This document shows positions 43,236 through 53,502 of a stretch of DNA of 64,000 bases, one piece after another (the first letter of the stretch is position 1; each line of letters begins with the position of its first letter). Under the pieces are notes generated by a model. That model was not told the origin of the DNA. It saw only the letters and a list, made by a program, of their open reading frames with translations, and did no database searches. This stretch comes from JAEUIE01 sp046350055 (lineage in GTDB: Bacteria; Planctomycetota; Planctomycetia; Gemmatales; HRBIN36): positions 2,356,001-2,420,000 of the forward strand of contig JAXMBC010000001.1 in assembly GCA_046350055.1 (NCBI GenBank). Reading direction: 5' to 3'. Both the position numbers and the translations under genes were made by a program.

Positions 43236-43517
43236 ATGAGCAATTTCGAATTCATCGAACTCGGACGACTCATAGGCATGCACCACAAGCTGATGATGGA
43301 CACCATCAGCCTTGCATCAGAGAGCTGGGTGAAGAAGGAGCCCATCGCCGTCGAAGCCTTTGCAGAGATGCAGCGCTTCCTGGCAATGCAGATTCAGAGG
43401 CTCATGGAAGTTGGCAATGTGCCGGCTGATCCATCAGCCTGGGCGACCATCTTTTCCACCGCAGGTAACGAGCACAGTCCCAAGAACTTTAACCTGTTCC
43501 CACCCAGCCTGAACTGA
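43236..43517 (+). CDS. Hypothetical helical protein
   Basis: A 93-residue protein starting 2 bases after the previous stop, so translationally linked to the HTH gene. The sequence is helical (EFIELGRLIGMHHKLMMDTI) and has no recognised domain. Confidence 0.55.
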   Translation: MSNFEFIELGRLIGMHHKLMMDTISLASESWVKKEPIAVEAFAEMQRFLAMQIQRLMEVGNVPADPSAWATIFSTAGNEHSPKNFNLFPPSLN

Positions 43518-43624
43518 TCCGCACCACACCCAGCAGGAGATTGAGAGCCAGAGAAAGGTAACAAAAAAGGCAGGTTGTCATCGGGAAATGACTCCTGCCC
43601 AAGTTCGAAAGGATTCGATCTGCG

Positions 43625-45067
43625 ATGTCAATTATATCACCTGAGCCTGCTGTGGTCACCCCACAGAAGCAGATCAGCCTAAAGAGTTTAGAAGCGAACC
43701 ATGGTTCGTTTTTGACAATTGCCCGGCTGTCAGCGTTGAAAACGCTACGACTGAACGACCTTATCTATGGAAGGGTTCACCCCGACGACCCTGAGACTAT
43801 CGCCCTGGCAGACAGCATCAAGAGGCATGGGCTTCTCGAGCCAATAGTTATCACCAGCGACAATGTAGTTGTCTCAGGCCATCGTCGTAAGGTGGCATGC
43901 CAACTGGCGGGGCTGAAGACAGTGCAAGTCAGAAAGCTGGCGAATCTCAAGAGTAGCGATCCTGCATTTACTGGTTTGCTGACTGCGTTCAACGAACAAC
44001 GGGTGAAGTCCCGCGAGCATCAGGTAAGAGAAGGGTTTGCCAGCCTGGACCCTGCTGTGTACTGCCAGCGCCTTGTTGAGAGACGGAAACAGAACCAAGC
44101 AGCAATACCGAAAGGGATCGACATTGGCAGTCGCAGGAGAAGGGCAAGGATCAGTAAGGCAAGAGCAGGTTTTCTCAACGCAGCACTGAAGATCATCAAC
44201 AACTTGAAAGATCACTGGCCTCTGACAGATCGCCAGATTCATTACCAGCTCTTAAACGATCCGCCACTGATCCACGGCAGTAAACCCGACTCACGGTATT
44301 GCAACGACCAGAAGAGTTACAAACAACTTTGCAAACTGATGACACAGGCTCGTGTCGAAGGACGCATCCCTTTTGATGTCATCCACGACCCGACCAGACC
44401 TACCACAAGCTGGCAAGTCGATCCAAATGTCGGGCTATTTCTGAAGCGTGAAGTAAATGGATTTCTGAAGAATTACCATCGCGATATGATGCAGAGCCAG
44501 CCTGCTCACATCGAGGTTATCGGCGAGAAGATGACGATCGAGAGCATCGTCAAGCCGGTATGCATGGAGTTCGGCATACCACTGAGCATAGGCAGGGGGT
44601 ACAGTTCGATAACACTGTGCCACGATGTTAAGCAGAGATTTCGGGAAAGCAATAAGGACAAGTTAATCGTACTCATGCTCTCAGACTTCGACCCGGAAGG
44701 AGAGGACTTACCCGCTGCTTTCGGTCTGACACTACGGGATGACTTGAACATCAGCGAGGACCAGTGTGCTATCCATAAGGTCACGCTCACCGCCCAGCAG
44801 GTTAAGGACTACAAGCTCCCGCGTGCCATGGAAGCCAAGAAGACCAGTACGAGGCACAAGAAGTTCAGCAAGAAGAACGGCAACTTTGCCTATGAGTTGG
44901 AAGCATTACCACCGGCTGAACTGAAAAAGCTACTCCGTGCCGCCATCCTCTCAAACTTGAACTTGCTACTTTTCAATGCCGAGGTTGCCAAGGAGGAAGC
45001 CGATCGAGCACGCCTCAATACCGTGCTCCAGAAAGTAAAAGATGTTCTTCCTGGCCTTGTGGTGTGA
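43625..45067 (+). CDS. ParB-like domain fused to TopoVI-A/Spo11-like TOPRIM protein
   Basis: A 480-residue protein. Residues 43-105 are a ParB/sulfiredoxin-like domain (LADSIKRHGLLEPIVI, VVSGHRRKVACQLAGLKTV). Residues 175-265 fit the winged-helix of topoisomerase VI-A/Spo11: the segment LTDRQIHYQLLN contains Tyr207 at the catalytic position, and KLMTQARVEGRIPFDVIHDP follows. The TOPRIM part has E301 (HIEVIGEKMTIE) and D354-x-D356 (LMLSDFDPEGEDLPA). ParB domains bind DNA palindromes and TopoVI-A makes DNA breaks; partner TopoVI-B is not visible. One palindrome copy lies within its own first codons. It overlaps the next gene by 4 bases. Confidence 0.8.
   Translation: MSIISPEPAVVTPQKQISLKSLEANHGSFLTIARLSALKTLRLNDLIYGRVHPDDPETIALADSIKRHGLLEPIVITSDNVVVSGHRRKVACQLAGLKTVQVRKLANLKSSDPAFTGLLTAFNEQRVKSREHQVREGFASLDPAVYCQRLVERRKQNQAAIPKGIDIGSRRRRARISKARAGFLNAALKIINNLKDHWPLTDRQIHYQLLNDPPLIHGSKPDSRYCNDQKSYKQLCKLMTQARVEGRIPFDVIHDPTRPTTSWQVDPNVGLFLKREVNGFLKNYHRDMMQSQPAHIEVIGEKMTIESIVKPVCMEFGIPLSIGRGYSSITLCHDVKQRFRESNKDKLIVLMLSDFDPEGEDLPAAFGLTLRDDLNISEDQCAIHKVTLTAQQVKDYKLPRAMEAKKTSTRHKKFSKKNGNFAYELEALPPAELKKLLRAAILSNLNLLLFNAEVAKEEADRARLNTVLQKVKDVLPGLVV
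43695..43708. repeat. Palindrome core, copy 3, within the ParB-like gene
   Basis: The 14-bp core CGAACCATGGTTCG, 70 bases after the ParB-TOPRIM start (codons 24-28). The flanks are not fully symmetric. It could be an autoregulatory binding site. Confidence 0.75.
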
Positions 45068-45780
45068 GACCCAATCCCATGCCAACAGCCTCGAGGAACA
45101 GTGTAATGGAACCGAAGCAGAAGCGTAATGATAGGCAAGAACAGAGCCCGCCGCGGCCGGTCAATGGCTTGAACCGCAAGCTATTCGAGGAGGCACGCGA
45201 GATCAAAGCCCAGGCCAGAGATCCCAACGACCTGGAGGAAGCAGAGCAACGTTTCAAGGAACGACGAAAAGGAAAATGCGGCGATGGAGAACTAGCTGAG
45301 TTCTGGGCAGGCTACTCGAAAGTGAAGTACGCCAAGGGAGACAGTGAGATCGATCGTGCCTTCATACGTGCGAAGAGTAAACCCTACCCGGTTCGAGGGT
45401 TTACAGACGGCGGCCCTATCTGTGTACTTGCAGCACTTTGCCGAGAGCTTCAGCAACTTAATGACAGTAACCACCTCACCCGAGGAAAACCATTCCCACT
45501 CTCCTGTAGAGAAGTGGAAAGGCTTTTCGAATCAACCGTATCACACACAACCGCCAACTCATGGCTACATGCTCTTGAGCTCAAAGGGACCATTCGTCGT
45601 GTCTCGAATGGCCGCTATGTAGCGCCATCAGTCAAAGGCGAAGCAGCAACATTTGTCTTCCTGCCGGCAACGGAGCCAGCAGGGAACCAATCACAACCAG
45701 TTGAAAGGGATGCTCAGGATGAGCAAGAAACGCAATGGACTGCGGCCGAATATGGAACGAGCAAAGACGTACCGTTCTAG
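45064..45780 (+). CDS. Winged-helix-like protein of unknown function
   Basis: A 238-residue protein. The frame opens with GTG at 45064, overlapping the previous stop; ATG codons at 45079 and 45106 are alternative starts. The first 100 residues are highly charged and helical. Residues about 150-200 (PLSCREVERLFESTVSHTTANSWLHALELKGTIRR) look like a winged helix of the kind found at the C-terminus of phage primases and regulators. I assign no function. Confidence 0.6.
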   Translation: MRPNPMPTASRNSVMEPKQKRNDRQEQSPPRPVNGLNRKLFEEAREIKAQARDPNDLEEAEQRFKERRKGKCGDGELAEFWAGYSKVKYAKGDSEIDRAFIRAKSKPYPVRGFTDGGPICVLAALCRELQQLNDSNHLTRGKPFPLSCREVERLFESTVSHTTANSWLHALELKGTIRRVSNGRYVAPSVKGEAATFVFLPATEPAGNQSQPVERDAQDEQETQWTAAEYGTSKDVPF

Positions 45781-46033
45781 CTGGACTGCTGAGGATCGAC
45801 TGGTTCGTGATCGGGCTAACTCAGTCCAGCTCTGGTGTCTGGTCAACCGGGAAAACAAGCGGGAGCCGCTCTATGTCTTCTACGATCAGGCAACCGGGCA
45901 GCAGTTGTCTTGCTGCTGGAAGGAAAGCGATTGGGTGAGAGCTATCAACCAGGCGATGGACAAGAGGCGTGAGAGGCTAGGACTTCCATCGTTCAAGCAC
46001 AACTTCACGGAGCCCGCGACACATGGCAAGTAG
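45719..46033 (+). CDS. Small basic hypothetical protein
   Basis: A 104-residue protein, Lys/Arg-rich, with RENKREPLYVFYDQATGQQL and CCWKESDWVRAINQAMDKRR. The start at 45719 overlaps the upstream gene by 62 bases; AAAGGG lies upstream. Its stop overlaps the next gene by 11 bases, typical of compact phage operons. No family is recognised. Confidence 0.55.
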   Translation: MSKKRNGLRPNMERAKTYRSSWTAEDRLVRDRANSVQLWCLVNRENKREPLYVFYDQATGQQLSCCWKESDWVRAINQAMDKRRERLGLPSFKHNFTEPATHGK

Positions 46034-46361
46034 GTCGAAACGCAAGGGATCAAGAGTAGAGCGTGAACTGGTCAGCCTGCATGAACCGCTAGGCGTACCG
46101 TGTAAGCGGGTACCATTATCCGGGGCTGCCGAGGGCTTCAAGGGTGACCTGTGGCTGACACTGGCCGGGGTGCAGATGACAGCAGAAGTCAAGGCCCGGG
46201 CGAACGGTACGGGCTTCAAGACCTTGGAAGGGTGGCTTGGCAGCAATGACCTGCTTTTCCTTCGGCGAGATCGCGCAACACCAATCGTACTCCTGCCATG
46301 GGAGACCTACTCCAGACTCGTGATGAACTCCCAGGATGCGACCGGAGGCAAGCAGTCATGA
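46023..46361 (+). CDS. PDDEXK / Holliday-junction-resolvase-like nuclease
   Basis: A 112-residue protein. The order of conserved residues fits archaeal Hjc-like and phage resolvases: KGSRVERELVSLHEPLGV (catalytic Glu), GFKGDLWLTL (Asp), and MTAEVKARANG (E-x-K). The active-site pattern E - D - ExK is complete. It would cut or resolve DNA branches during replication or packaging. It overlaps neighbours on both sides. Confidence 0.7.
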   Translation: MASRSKRKGSRVERELVSLHEPLGVPCKRVPLSGAAEGFKGDLWLTLAGVQMTAEVKARANGTGFKTLEGWLGSNDLLFLRRDRATPIVLLPWETYSRLVMNSQDATGGKQS

Positions 46362-46582
46362 CGACCGCGATTGAACGACCAGCAACACAGGCAGGCACCT
46401 ACACCGTGGAGCAAATGGCGGAACTCCTGAACTGCTCACTTCGACACGTTCGCCGCCTCGATGCCGAGGGAACCATCCCGGGCCGGCTGACACTGGGCAG
46501 GCTCGTCCGGTTCTCCCGCAGGCAGGTCGATGCCTGGCTGAATGGAGAGGCTGGGCCGGGCAGGCTGAAGATTCATCGATAG
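46358..46582 (+). CDS. Excisionase-like HTH protein
   Basis: A 74-residue protein. TYTVEQMAELLNCSLRHVRR and GRLVRFSRRQVDAWL form an HTH_17/excisionase winged helix. Its ATGA overlap with the preceding stop and its place 70 bases before the integrase make it the best candidate directionality factor (xis) of the island. GGAGG precedes the ATG. Confidence 0.8.
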   Translation: MTTAIERPATQAGTYTVEQMAELLNCSLRHVRRLDAEGTIPGRLTLGRLVRFSRRQVDAWLNGEAGPGRLKIHR

Positions 46583-46652
46583 GGCTTGATCGTTTCCCCA
46601 AGTTCCGGCATTTCTAAAGCCGATAGCAACGGCAGGATGCTGGAGAAGGCCA

Positions 46653-48266
<1,614 letters not shown>

Positions 48267-48415
48267 TTGCACTTCGGACTATTTTTCTAGGAACCCATAG
48301 TCCATCGGCAATGGGAAGACCCATTTTCAAGAGAAAGGTTCGGGTTTCCTGCCGATATCGTTGCTACCCTGAGGTAAAAACCTCCTACGTTAAAGCGCTG
48401 GCTGGTGATAACGAA

Positions 48416-48443
48416 ACAAGCCAGGCATCTATGCCCGGCTTGT
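48416..48443 (-). terminator. Hairpin, probable glnA terminator
   Basis: Stem ACAAGCC / GGCTTGT with a 14-base interior (partly paired), 21 bases after the glnA stop on the minus strand, followed by TTTCG. The U-tract is short. Confidence 0.55.
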
Positions 48444-48463
48444 CTCTTAGCACTTAGCACTGA

Positions 48464-49888
48464 TTAAATATCGTAGTACATCATGAACTCATAAGGATGC
48501 GGACGCAGTCTAACCGCATCGGCTTCCTTCTCGGTCTTGTACCAGATCCAGGTGTCGATCACGTCCGGGGTGAAAACATCGCCCTTGAGCAGGAACTGGT
48601 GACCCTTCTTCAGGCAGCCCAGCGCTTCTTCCAGCGAGCCGGGGGCCTTGGGTACCTTGGCCAATTCTTCGGGCTCCAGATCGTAGATGTCCTTGTCCAG
48701 CGGTTCGCCGGGGTGAATCTTGTTCTGGATACCGTCGATCATCGCCATCAGCATCGCAGCGAAGGCCAGGTAGGGATTGCAGCTAGGATCGGGACAACGG
48801 AACTCGAGTCGCTTCTGCTTGGGTGAAGGACTGTAGACCGGGATGCGGATCGATGCGGAACGGTTACGGCGGCTGTAGGCCAGATTGACCGGAGCTTCGT
48901 AGCCAGGCACCAGTCGCTTGTAGCTGTTGGTGGTAGGGTTACAGAAGCCACACAGTGCGGGGGCATGCTTGAGCAAGCCACCGATAGCGTACATGGCCAT
49001 GTCGGACATGCCAGCGTAGCCTGAGCCAGCGAACAGGTTCTGGCCACCCTTCCACAAGCTGGCGTGGACGTGCATGCCGGAACCGTTATCGCCGAAGAGA
49101 GGCTTGGGCATGAACGTTGCCGTCTTGCCGTGCCGCTTGGCCACGTTCTTGACGATGTACTTGAGCTTCAGCACATTGTCAGCCATCGTGACGAGATCAT
49201 TGAAGCGGATGTCGATTTCCGCCTGTCCACCGGTGGCCACTTCGTGGTGCTGACGTTCCACCTGCATGCCGCAGGCGTTCATGATCAGCATCATCTCGGA
49301 ACGCATGTCGTCCTGGGAATCAGCCGGGGCACAGGGGAAGTAGCCTTCCTTGTAGCGGAGCTTGTAGCCAAGGTTGGGGCGGCCATCGAGTTCGAACTCG
49401 CGACCGGTGTTCCAGGCGCCTTCTTCGGAATCCAGGTAGTAGTAGCCGCTGTGCTGGTTCTGGTCGAAGCGGACGGTGTCAAAAATGAAAAACTCCGGCT
49501 CGGGGCCGAAGTAGGCGACATCAGCCAGGCCCAGGCTCTTCATGTAGTTCACGGCCTTACGGGCGATGTTGCGGGGATCGCGGGAGTAGTCCTCGCGGGT
49601 CAGCGGGTCCTGAATATTACAGATGATGGTCAGGGTAGGGGTGGCAGTGAACGGATCCACGAAAGCGGTTTCAGCCTGCGGAATCACGAGCATGTCGGAT
49701 TCGTTGATAGCCTGCCAGCCGCGGATGGAGGAGCCATCGAAGCCGAGGCCTTCCTCGAAGATGCTTTCTTCCATTTCCTCGCTGGGAATGGTGAAGTGTT
49801 GCCAGATGCCGGGGAAGTCCATGAAGCGGAGATCGACAGCGCGAATCTCCTTCTCCTTGATGAGCGCCAGCACTTCTTTGGGTTTCAT
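48464..49888 (-). CDS. glnA: Type I glutamine synthetase
   Basis: A 474-residue GSI, normal length. It makes glutamine from glutamate, ammonia and ATP. Signatures are KEIRAVDLRFMDFPGIWQHF near the N-terminus, GFDGSSIRGWQAINESDM (substrate loop), FGPEPEFFIFD (metal), AEIDIRFNDLV, the N-terminal nucleotide-binding KPLFGDNGSGMHVH, NRSASIRIP and RCPDPSCNPYLAFAAML. The adenylylation-loop Tyr is present in DKDIYDLEPEE, so control by adenylylation is possible. The start at 49888 follows CAGGAGCTGTCCCTCT; the frame extends to 49945. Confidence 0.95.
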   Translation of the reverse strand: MKPKEVLALIKEKEIRAVDLRFMDFPGIWQHFTIPSEEMEESIFEEGLGFDGSSIRGWQAINESDMLVIPQAETAFVDPFTATPTLTIICNIQDPLTREDYSRDPRNIARKAVNYMKSLGLADVAYFGPEPEFFIFDTVRFDQNQHSGYYYLDSEEGAWNTGREFELDGRPNLGYKLRYKEGYFPCAPADSQDDMRSEMMLIMNACGMQVERQHHEVATGGQAEIDIRFNDLVTMADNVLKLKYIVKNVAKRHGKTATFMPKPLFGDNGSGMHVHASLWKGGQNLFAGSGYAGMSDMAMYAIGGLLKHAPALCGFCNPTTNSYKRLVPGYEAPVNLAYSRRNRSASIRIPVYSPSPKQKRLEFRCPDPSCNPYLAFAAMLMAMIDGIQNKIHPGEPLDKDIYDLEPEELAKVPKAPGSLEEALGCLKKGHQFLLKGDVFTPDVIDTWIWYKTEKEADAVRLRPHPYEFMMYYDI

Positions 49889-50171
49889 AGAGGGACAGCT
49901 CCTGAAAACGAAAGGGACGACCTGATGGAAAACAGGGATGAGCAAAACGGTAGTTTAATCGTGAACCGCTGCTGCCAGGAAGGGAGGGAGTAGAGGCAGC
50001 GGGGTTGCTTGATGAGGAAAGTGTACGACGTTCGAGGGGAAAGCGGCAAGCGGAATGTGAGGGAATGTTGAAGAGGGAAAAAGCGGGGGTTGCCGATGGC
50101 AAAATACCCCCGAATGGGGTCCAAGCCGGCAGCCAGTGGTTGAGCTAAGCGAAGCCACCGGGCCAATTTTG

Positions 50172-52460
50172 CTACTTCCCCACCAGCTCCAGGGCCTCCT
50201 TCTTCAGCTTCTGCAAGTCCAGCTTGCCGCTGCCGAGGACCGGCATCTCGTCGACCTTGTAGTAATGCCGTTCATCGGGAATCCACAGGTTCGGCAAACC
50301 ACACTTGGCCATCTTGGCCTGCACATCGCTGAGCACCATGTTTTCGTAGTCGATGTAGACAACCACCAGCTTCTCGCCTTTCTTTTCGTCGGGCACACCC
50401 ACCACGGCGAAAACCCGGTCTGCCGTGTTCAGCACGGTGTGCAGTTCATCCTCCACCCGCACGTGAGGCACCATCTCGCCAGCGATCTTGCTGAACCGTG
50501 ACAGGCGATCGGTGATGGTGATGAAGCCATCGTGATCGATCTTGGCAATATCCCCGGTCACATACCACTTGCCCCGCATGGACGCCTGGGTCAATTCCGG
50601 CTTACCGAGATACCCATCCATAACATTGGGACCATACACCAACAGCATGCCGGGCGTATCGATAGGCAGTTCCTCTTCTGTTTCCGGGTCGATCACTTTC
50701 ACGACGATGCCGGGGAAGGGCTGGCCAATGGTGCCTGCCTTGTGACCCACCTGGATCACATCGCCGAGATTGACATCATCCAGATTGGACGACACAGCCG
50801 GGGCCAGTTCCGTGGTACCGTAGCCCTCATATGGTTCCAGATCAAACTTGGCTTTGAACTCCTCCCGCACCGAGCCGGGCAGTTTCTCCGCACCGGTAAT
50901 AAGCAGCCGCAGGCTTGCGAAGTCGGCCTTCTCGCAGCGGCGGAGGTAGAAACGCAGGAACGTCGGGGTCGCAGCGAAGATGGTGCCGCCAAACTCCCGG
51001 CAGGCATCGCCCACTTCCTTCGCCTGCCTTGGATCAGGGAAGCAGATCGCCGAGGCGCCGGTGCACAGAGGCAGCCAGAAGCAGACGGTGTAACCGAAGC
51101 TGTGAAACAGTGGCAACACCGAAAGAAGCCGATCGGTCGAGTGCACGTCAATGGCCTGCGAGACCGATTCGATATTGGAAATGATGTTGTGATGGCTGAG
51201 CATCACTCCCTTGGGTTCGCCCGTGCTGCCGCTGGAGAAGATGATCGTTGCCAGGCTGTCCACCGTGTGACCGCCCAGGCCCAGGTAGAGGTACTCAGCT
51301 ACCACGCGTGGCATCAGCAGCAGGGATAGATAGGTCCGCAGCCGCACGCCCTTGGTAATGAGCGGGGCAAAGTCTTCCAGTTCGATGATCTCGACGTCTG
51401 GACCGAAGTCGAGCTTCAGCTTGTCTTCAATCTTCTTGCGGAAGAGCCGGCTGGTGATGACATGCCTGATCTTGCATTGTCTGATCGAGGAGACCACCGA
51501 TTCCAGCGATGCGGTGTAGTTCAGATTCACTGCGGTCTTGCCTAGCAGGCTTACCGCGATGTTGGCCACGCAGCCACCCACCACAGTGGGCATCAGCAGG
51601 CCGACCATCGGCACATCGCCGACCTTCTTGCCAATGAGACGCGAGAGACATACCGCCCCGGTGAGGGTTTCCAGGTAGTTGAGCTTGCGGCCCAGCTTGC
51701 CCGGCTCCATCAGGCATTGGCGGAAGCGATGCCGGTAGACCCGGCGGACAAACTCCCGATGCACTGCCACATGCTCGGCCTTCTTCATGTTGTGGCAGTC
51801 TGCCATCAGTTCCTGGATCGACTGCCGGATCTTCCACGAGGGTGTTGAAGCAGGCAGGGCCTTGCCGAAGTTGACCGTGAAGGGATAACGCCACTTGTTG
51901 GGCCACTTCTTGTAGAGCTTGCCATACCGGTAGGTGAAGATGCTTCCCCAGATGCCATCGATGCACACGGGCACCACGGGCACATCGGCTTTCTTGAGAA
52001 TGTGCTCCATGCCACGCTTGAACGGCATCATCGAGCCATTCCGGCTAACCGCTCCTTCCGGGAAGATACCGACCAGTTCACCCTTGGCCAGCGCTTCCTG
52101 GGCCAGCTTCAGGGCTAGAATCATGTTCCGTGCTCCGCCATTCTCCGAGATGGGAATGACGCAGCCCAGCCGGAGCAGCCAGCCCACCGGCGAGGAATTC
52201 ACATACGGGGCCCAGACCAGGAAACGGATGGGACGCGGCGAACTGAGGTAGACAAACAGCCCGTCCAGCATGCTGATGTGGTTGCAGACGATCAGTCCGG
52301 GGCCGGTGAGTGGAATGTTCTCCATTCCCACGATCTTCTTCCGATACAGCAATTTCACGATCAGCCAGATAATGCCGTGCATCACGGTGCGGCAGATCTT
52401 CCCGAAAAAGCTCAGTTTCGGCAGGTGATCCGTCGTGGAATGGTCCAGTCTGGCAGTCAT
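50172..52460 (-). CDS. Acyltransferase/acyl-CoA(ACP) ligase fusion (Aas-like)
   Basis: A 762-residue bifunctional protein like Aas. Residues 40-230 are a PlsC-type acyltransferase: CNH61-x4-D66 (HISMLDGLF) and FPEGAVSRNG near residue 135. Residues about 260-755 are an AMP-binding acyl ligase: ATIIFSSGSTGEPKGVMLSHHN (P-loop), GASAICFPDPRQAKEV, GYGTTELAPAVSSN, GMLLVYGPNVMDGYLG, and the C-terminal Lys region PVLGSGKLDLQKLKKE. It would activate fatty acids and transfer them to lysophospholipids for membrane repair. Unlike E. coli Aas it lacks obvious extra membrane helices in the ligase half. Confidence 0.88.
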   Translation of the reverse strand: MTARLDHSTTDHLPKLSFFGKICRTVMHGIIWLIVKLLYRKKIVGMENIPLTGPGLIVCNHISMLDGLFVYLSSPRPIRFLVWAPYVNSSPVGWLLRLGCVIPISENGGARNMILALKLAQEALAKGELVGIFPEGAVSRNGSMMPFKRGMEHILKKADVPVVPVCIDGIWGSIFTYRYGKLYKKWPNKWRYPFTVNFGKALPASTPSWKIRQSIQELMADCHNMKKAEHVAVHREFVRRVYRHRFRQCLMEPGKLGRKLNYLETLTGAVCLSRLIGKKVGDVPMVGLLMPTVVGGCVANIAVSLLGKTAVNLNYTASLESVVSSIRQCKIRHVITSRLFRKKIEDKLKLDFGPDVEIIELEDFAPLITKGVRLRTYLSLLLMPRVVAEYLYLGLGGHTVDSLATIIFSSGSTGEPKGVMLSHHNIISNIESVSQAIDVHSTDRLLSVLPLFHSFGYTVCFWLPLCTGASAICFPDPRQAKEVGDACREFGGTIFAATPTFLRFYLRRCEKADFASLRLLITGAEKLPGSVREEFKAKFDLEPYEGYGTTELAPAVSSNLDDVNLGDVIQVGHKAGTIGQPFPGIVVKVIDPETEEELPIDTPGMLLVYGPNVMDGYLGKPELTQASMRGKWYVTGDIAKIDHDGFITITDRLSRFSKIAGEMVPHVRVEDELHTVLNTADRVFAVVGVPDEKKGEKLVVVYIDYENMVLSDVQAKMAKCGLPNLWIPDERHYYKVDEMPVLGSGKLDLQKLKKEALELVGK

Positions 52461-52772
52461 AGGTATCTCAGGGCAACAGAGAGGTTACGTCGATCATACT
52501 CGTGACCGAGTCACAAAGTAACGCAGTTGGAAGGAAAAGGCTACTTGGAAATTCACCGGTTTCCACTCCTGCTTCACTGAAACGAGCCGCTCACTGAAGC
52601 ACACAACGTTGCTTGCTGAAAAGGTAGGCGAGCTCCCCGCTGATAAGTAACGCCGACTTTTTCGATTTTGAGGCTTGACCGCACAACTTTGCTCTCGGTA
52701 AACTGGTAGCCTCAGGGATGAATCGGTCGCACAGGATGTCTCGTCGAGTTTTCGTCCCATGCGAGCAGTGTG
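52461..52772. promoter_or_regulatory. Divergent intergenic region with a promoter candidate
   Basis: About 310 bases. TTGACC (52675-52680), an 18-base spacer and TAAACT (52699-52704) give a possible rightward promoter for the prepilin-like gene. No RNA gene or repeat seen. Confidence 0.4.
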
Positions 52773-53498
52773 ATGTTTCGCCGACCGCGACGCCAGGGAT
52801 TAACTCTGATTGAATTGCTGGTGGTGGTAGCCATTCTCGCCATTCTGGTGGCGCTGATGTTGCCCGCCATCATGCGTCTGCGCAGCCTGGCGGAAGAGCA
52901 GGAAGACCGCGAGCAGATGCGGGTGCTCGGCCATGCCTGGCTGGCGTATGCCCGGTCTCATCACGGACGCCCCGTCCAGCATCGCACCTCCGATCCCTAC
53001 GATGCTTGGCTTAAAAAACTGACCAACTACGGCGACATTACCGATGTTCTCGTCAGCCCCGGCGATCCGCTTCGCAAGGAACGGCTGAAGTTCATGCAGA
53101 CCAATCCCACGAGGCTGACCACCAGCTTTGTGCTTAACCCCTACTTCAGCACCACCATTACCGACAGTGTAACGGGCAAGCTTCTGAGCGTGGAACGACT
53201 CAGCGACTGCACCGCCCTGTCGCGGGCCATTGCCATCCTGCCCGTGAGCACACAGGCCAGCGTCCCCGGGCCGGGCTATATCTTCCCCCAGGGCTGGCTG
53301 GTTCCTCCTGTCACCGCTGCCTGGGCCCGCACCACGGGCCGCTTCGGCATCCAGCCCGACCGCTTCGCCAACCCCGGCGACCAGGTCCCCGGCCGCGCCA
53401 ACTACTTCTTCGCCGATGGCCACGTCGAACCTGTCACCGCCGACCGCATCAAAGCCTGGATCGACGCCGGCCAGCAGTTCCTGATTCCGCAGCAGTAG
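52773..53498 (+). CDS. Type II/IV prepilin-like protein with H-X-DG tail
   Basis: A 241-residue protein. The type III prepilin signal is R-Q-G-L-T-L-I-E-L-L-V-V-V-A-I-L-A-I-L, cut after Gly, with the conserved Glu at mature position 5. The C-terminus has NYFFADGHVEPVTADRIKAW, the H-X-DG-like motif of planctomycete pseudopilins. This large family in planctomycetes may form surface or secretion pili. The start at 52773 is ATG directly after a GTG. The last 80 bases of the gene are duplicated at 55104-55183. Confidence 0.85.
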   Translation: MFRRPRRQGLTLIELLVVVAILAILVALMLPAIMRLRSLAEEQEDREQMRVLGHAWLAYARSHHGRPVQHRTSDPYDAWLKKLTNYGDITDVLVSPGDPLRKERLKFMQTNPTRLTTSFVLNPYFSTTITDSVTGKLLSVERLSDCTALSRAIAILPVSTQASVPGPGYIFPQGWLVPPVTAAWARTTGRFGIQPDRFANPGDQVPGRANYFFADGHVEPVTADRIKAWIDAGQQFLIPQQ

Positions 53499-53502
53499 TC
53501 AA

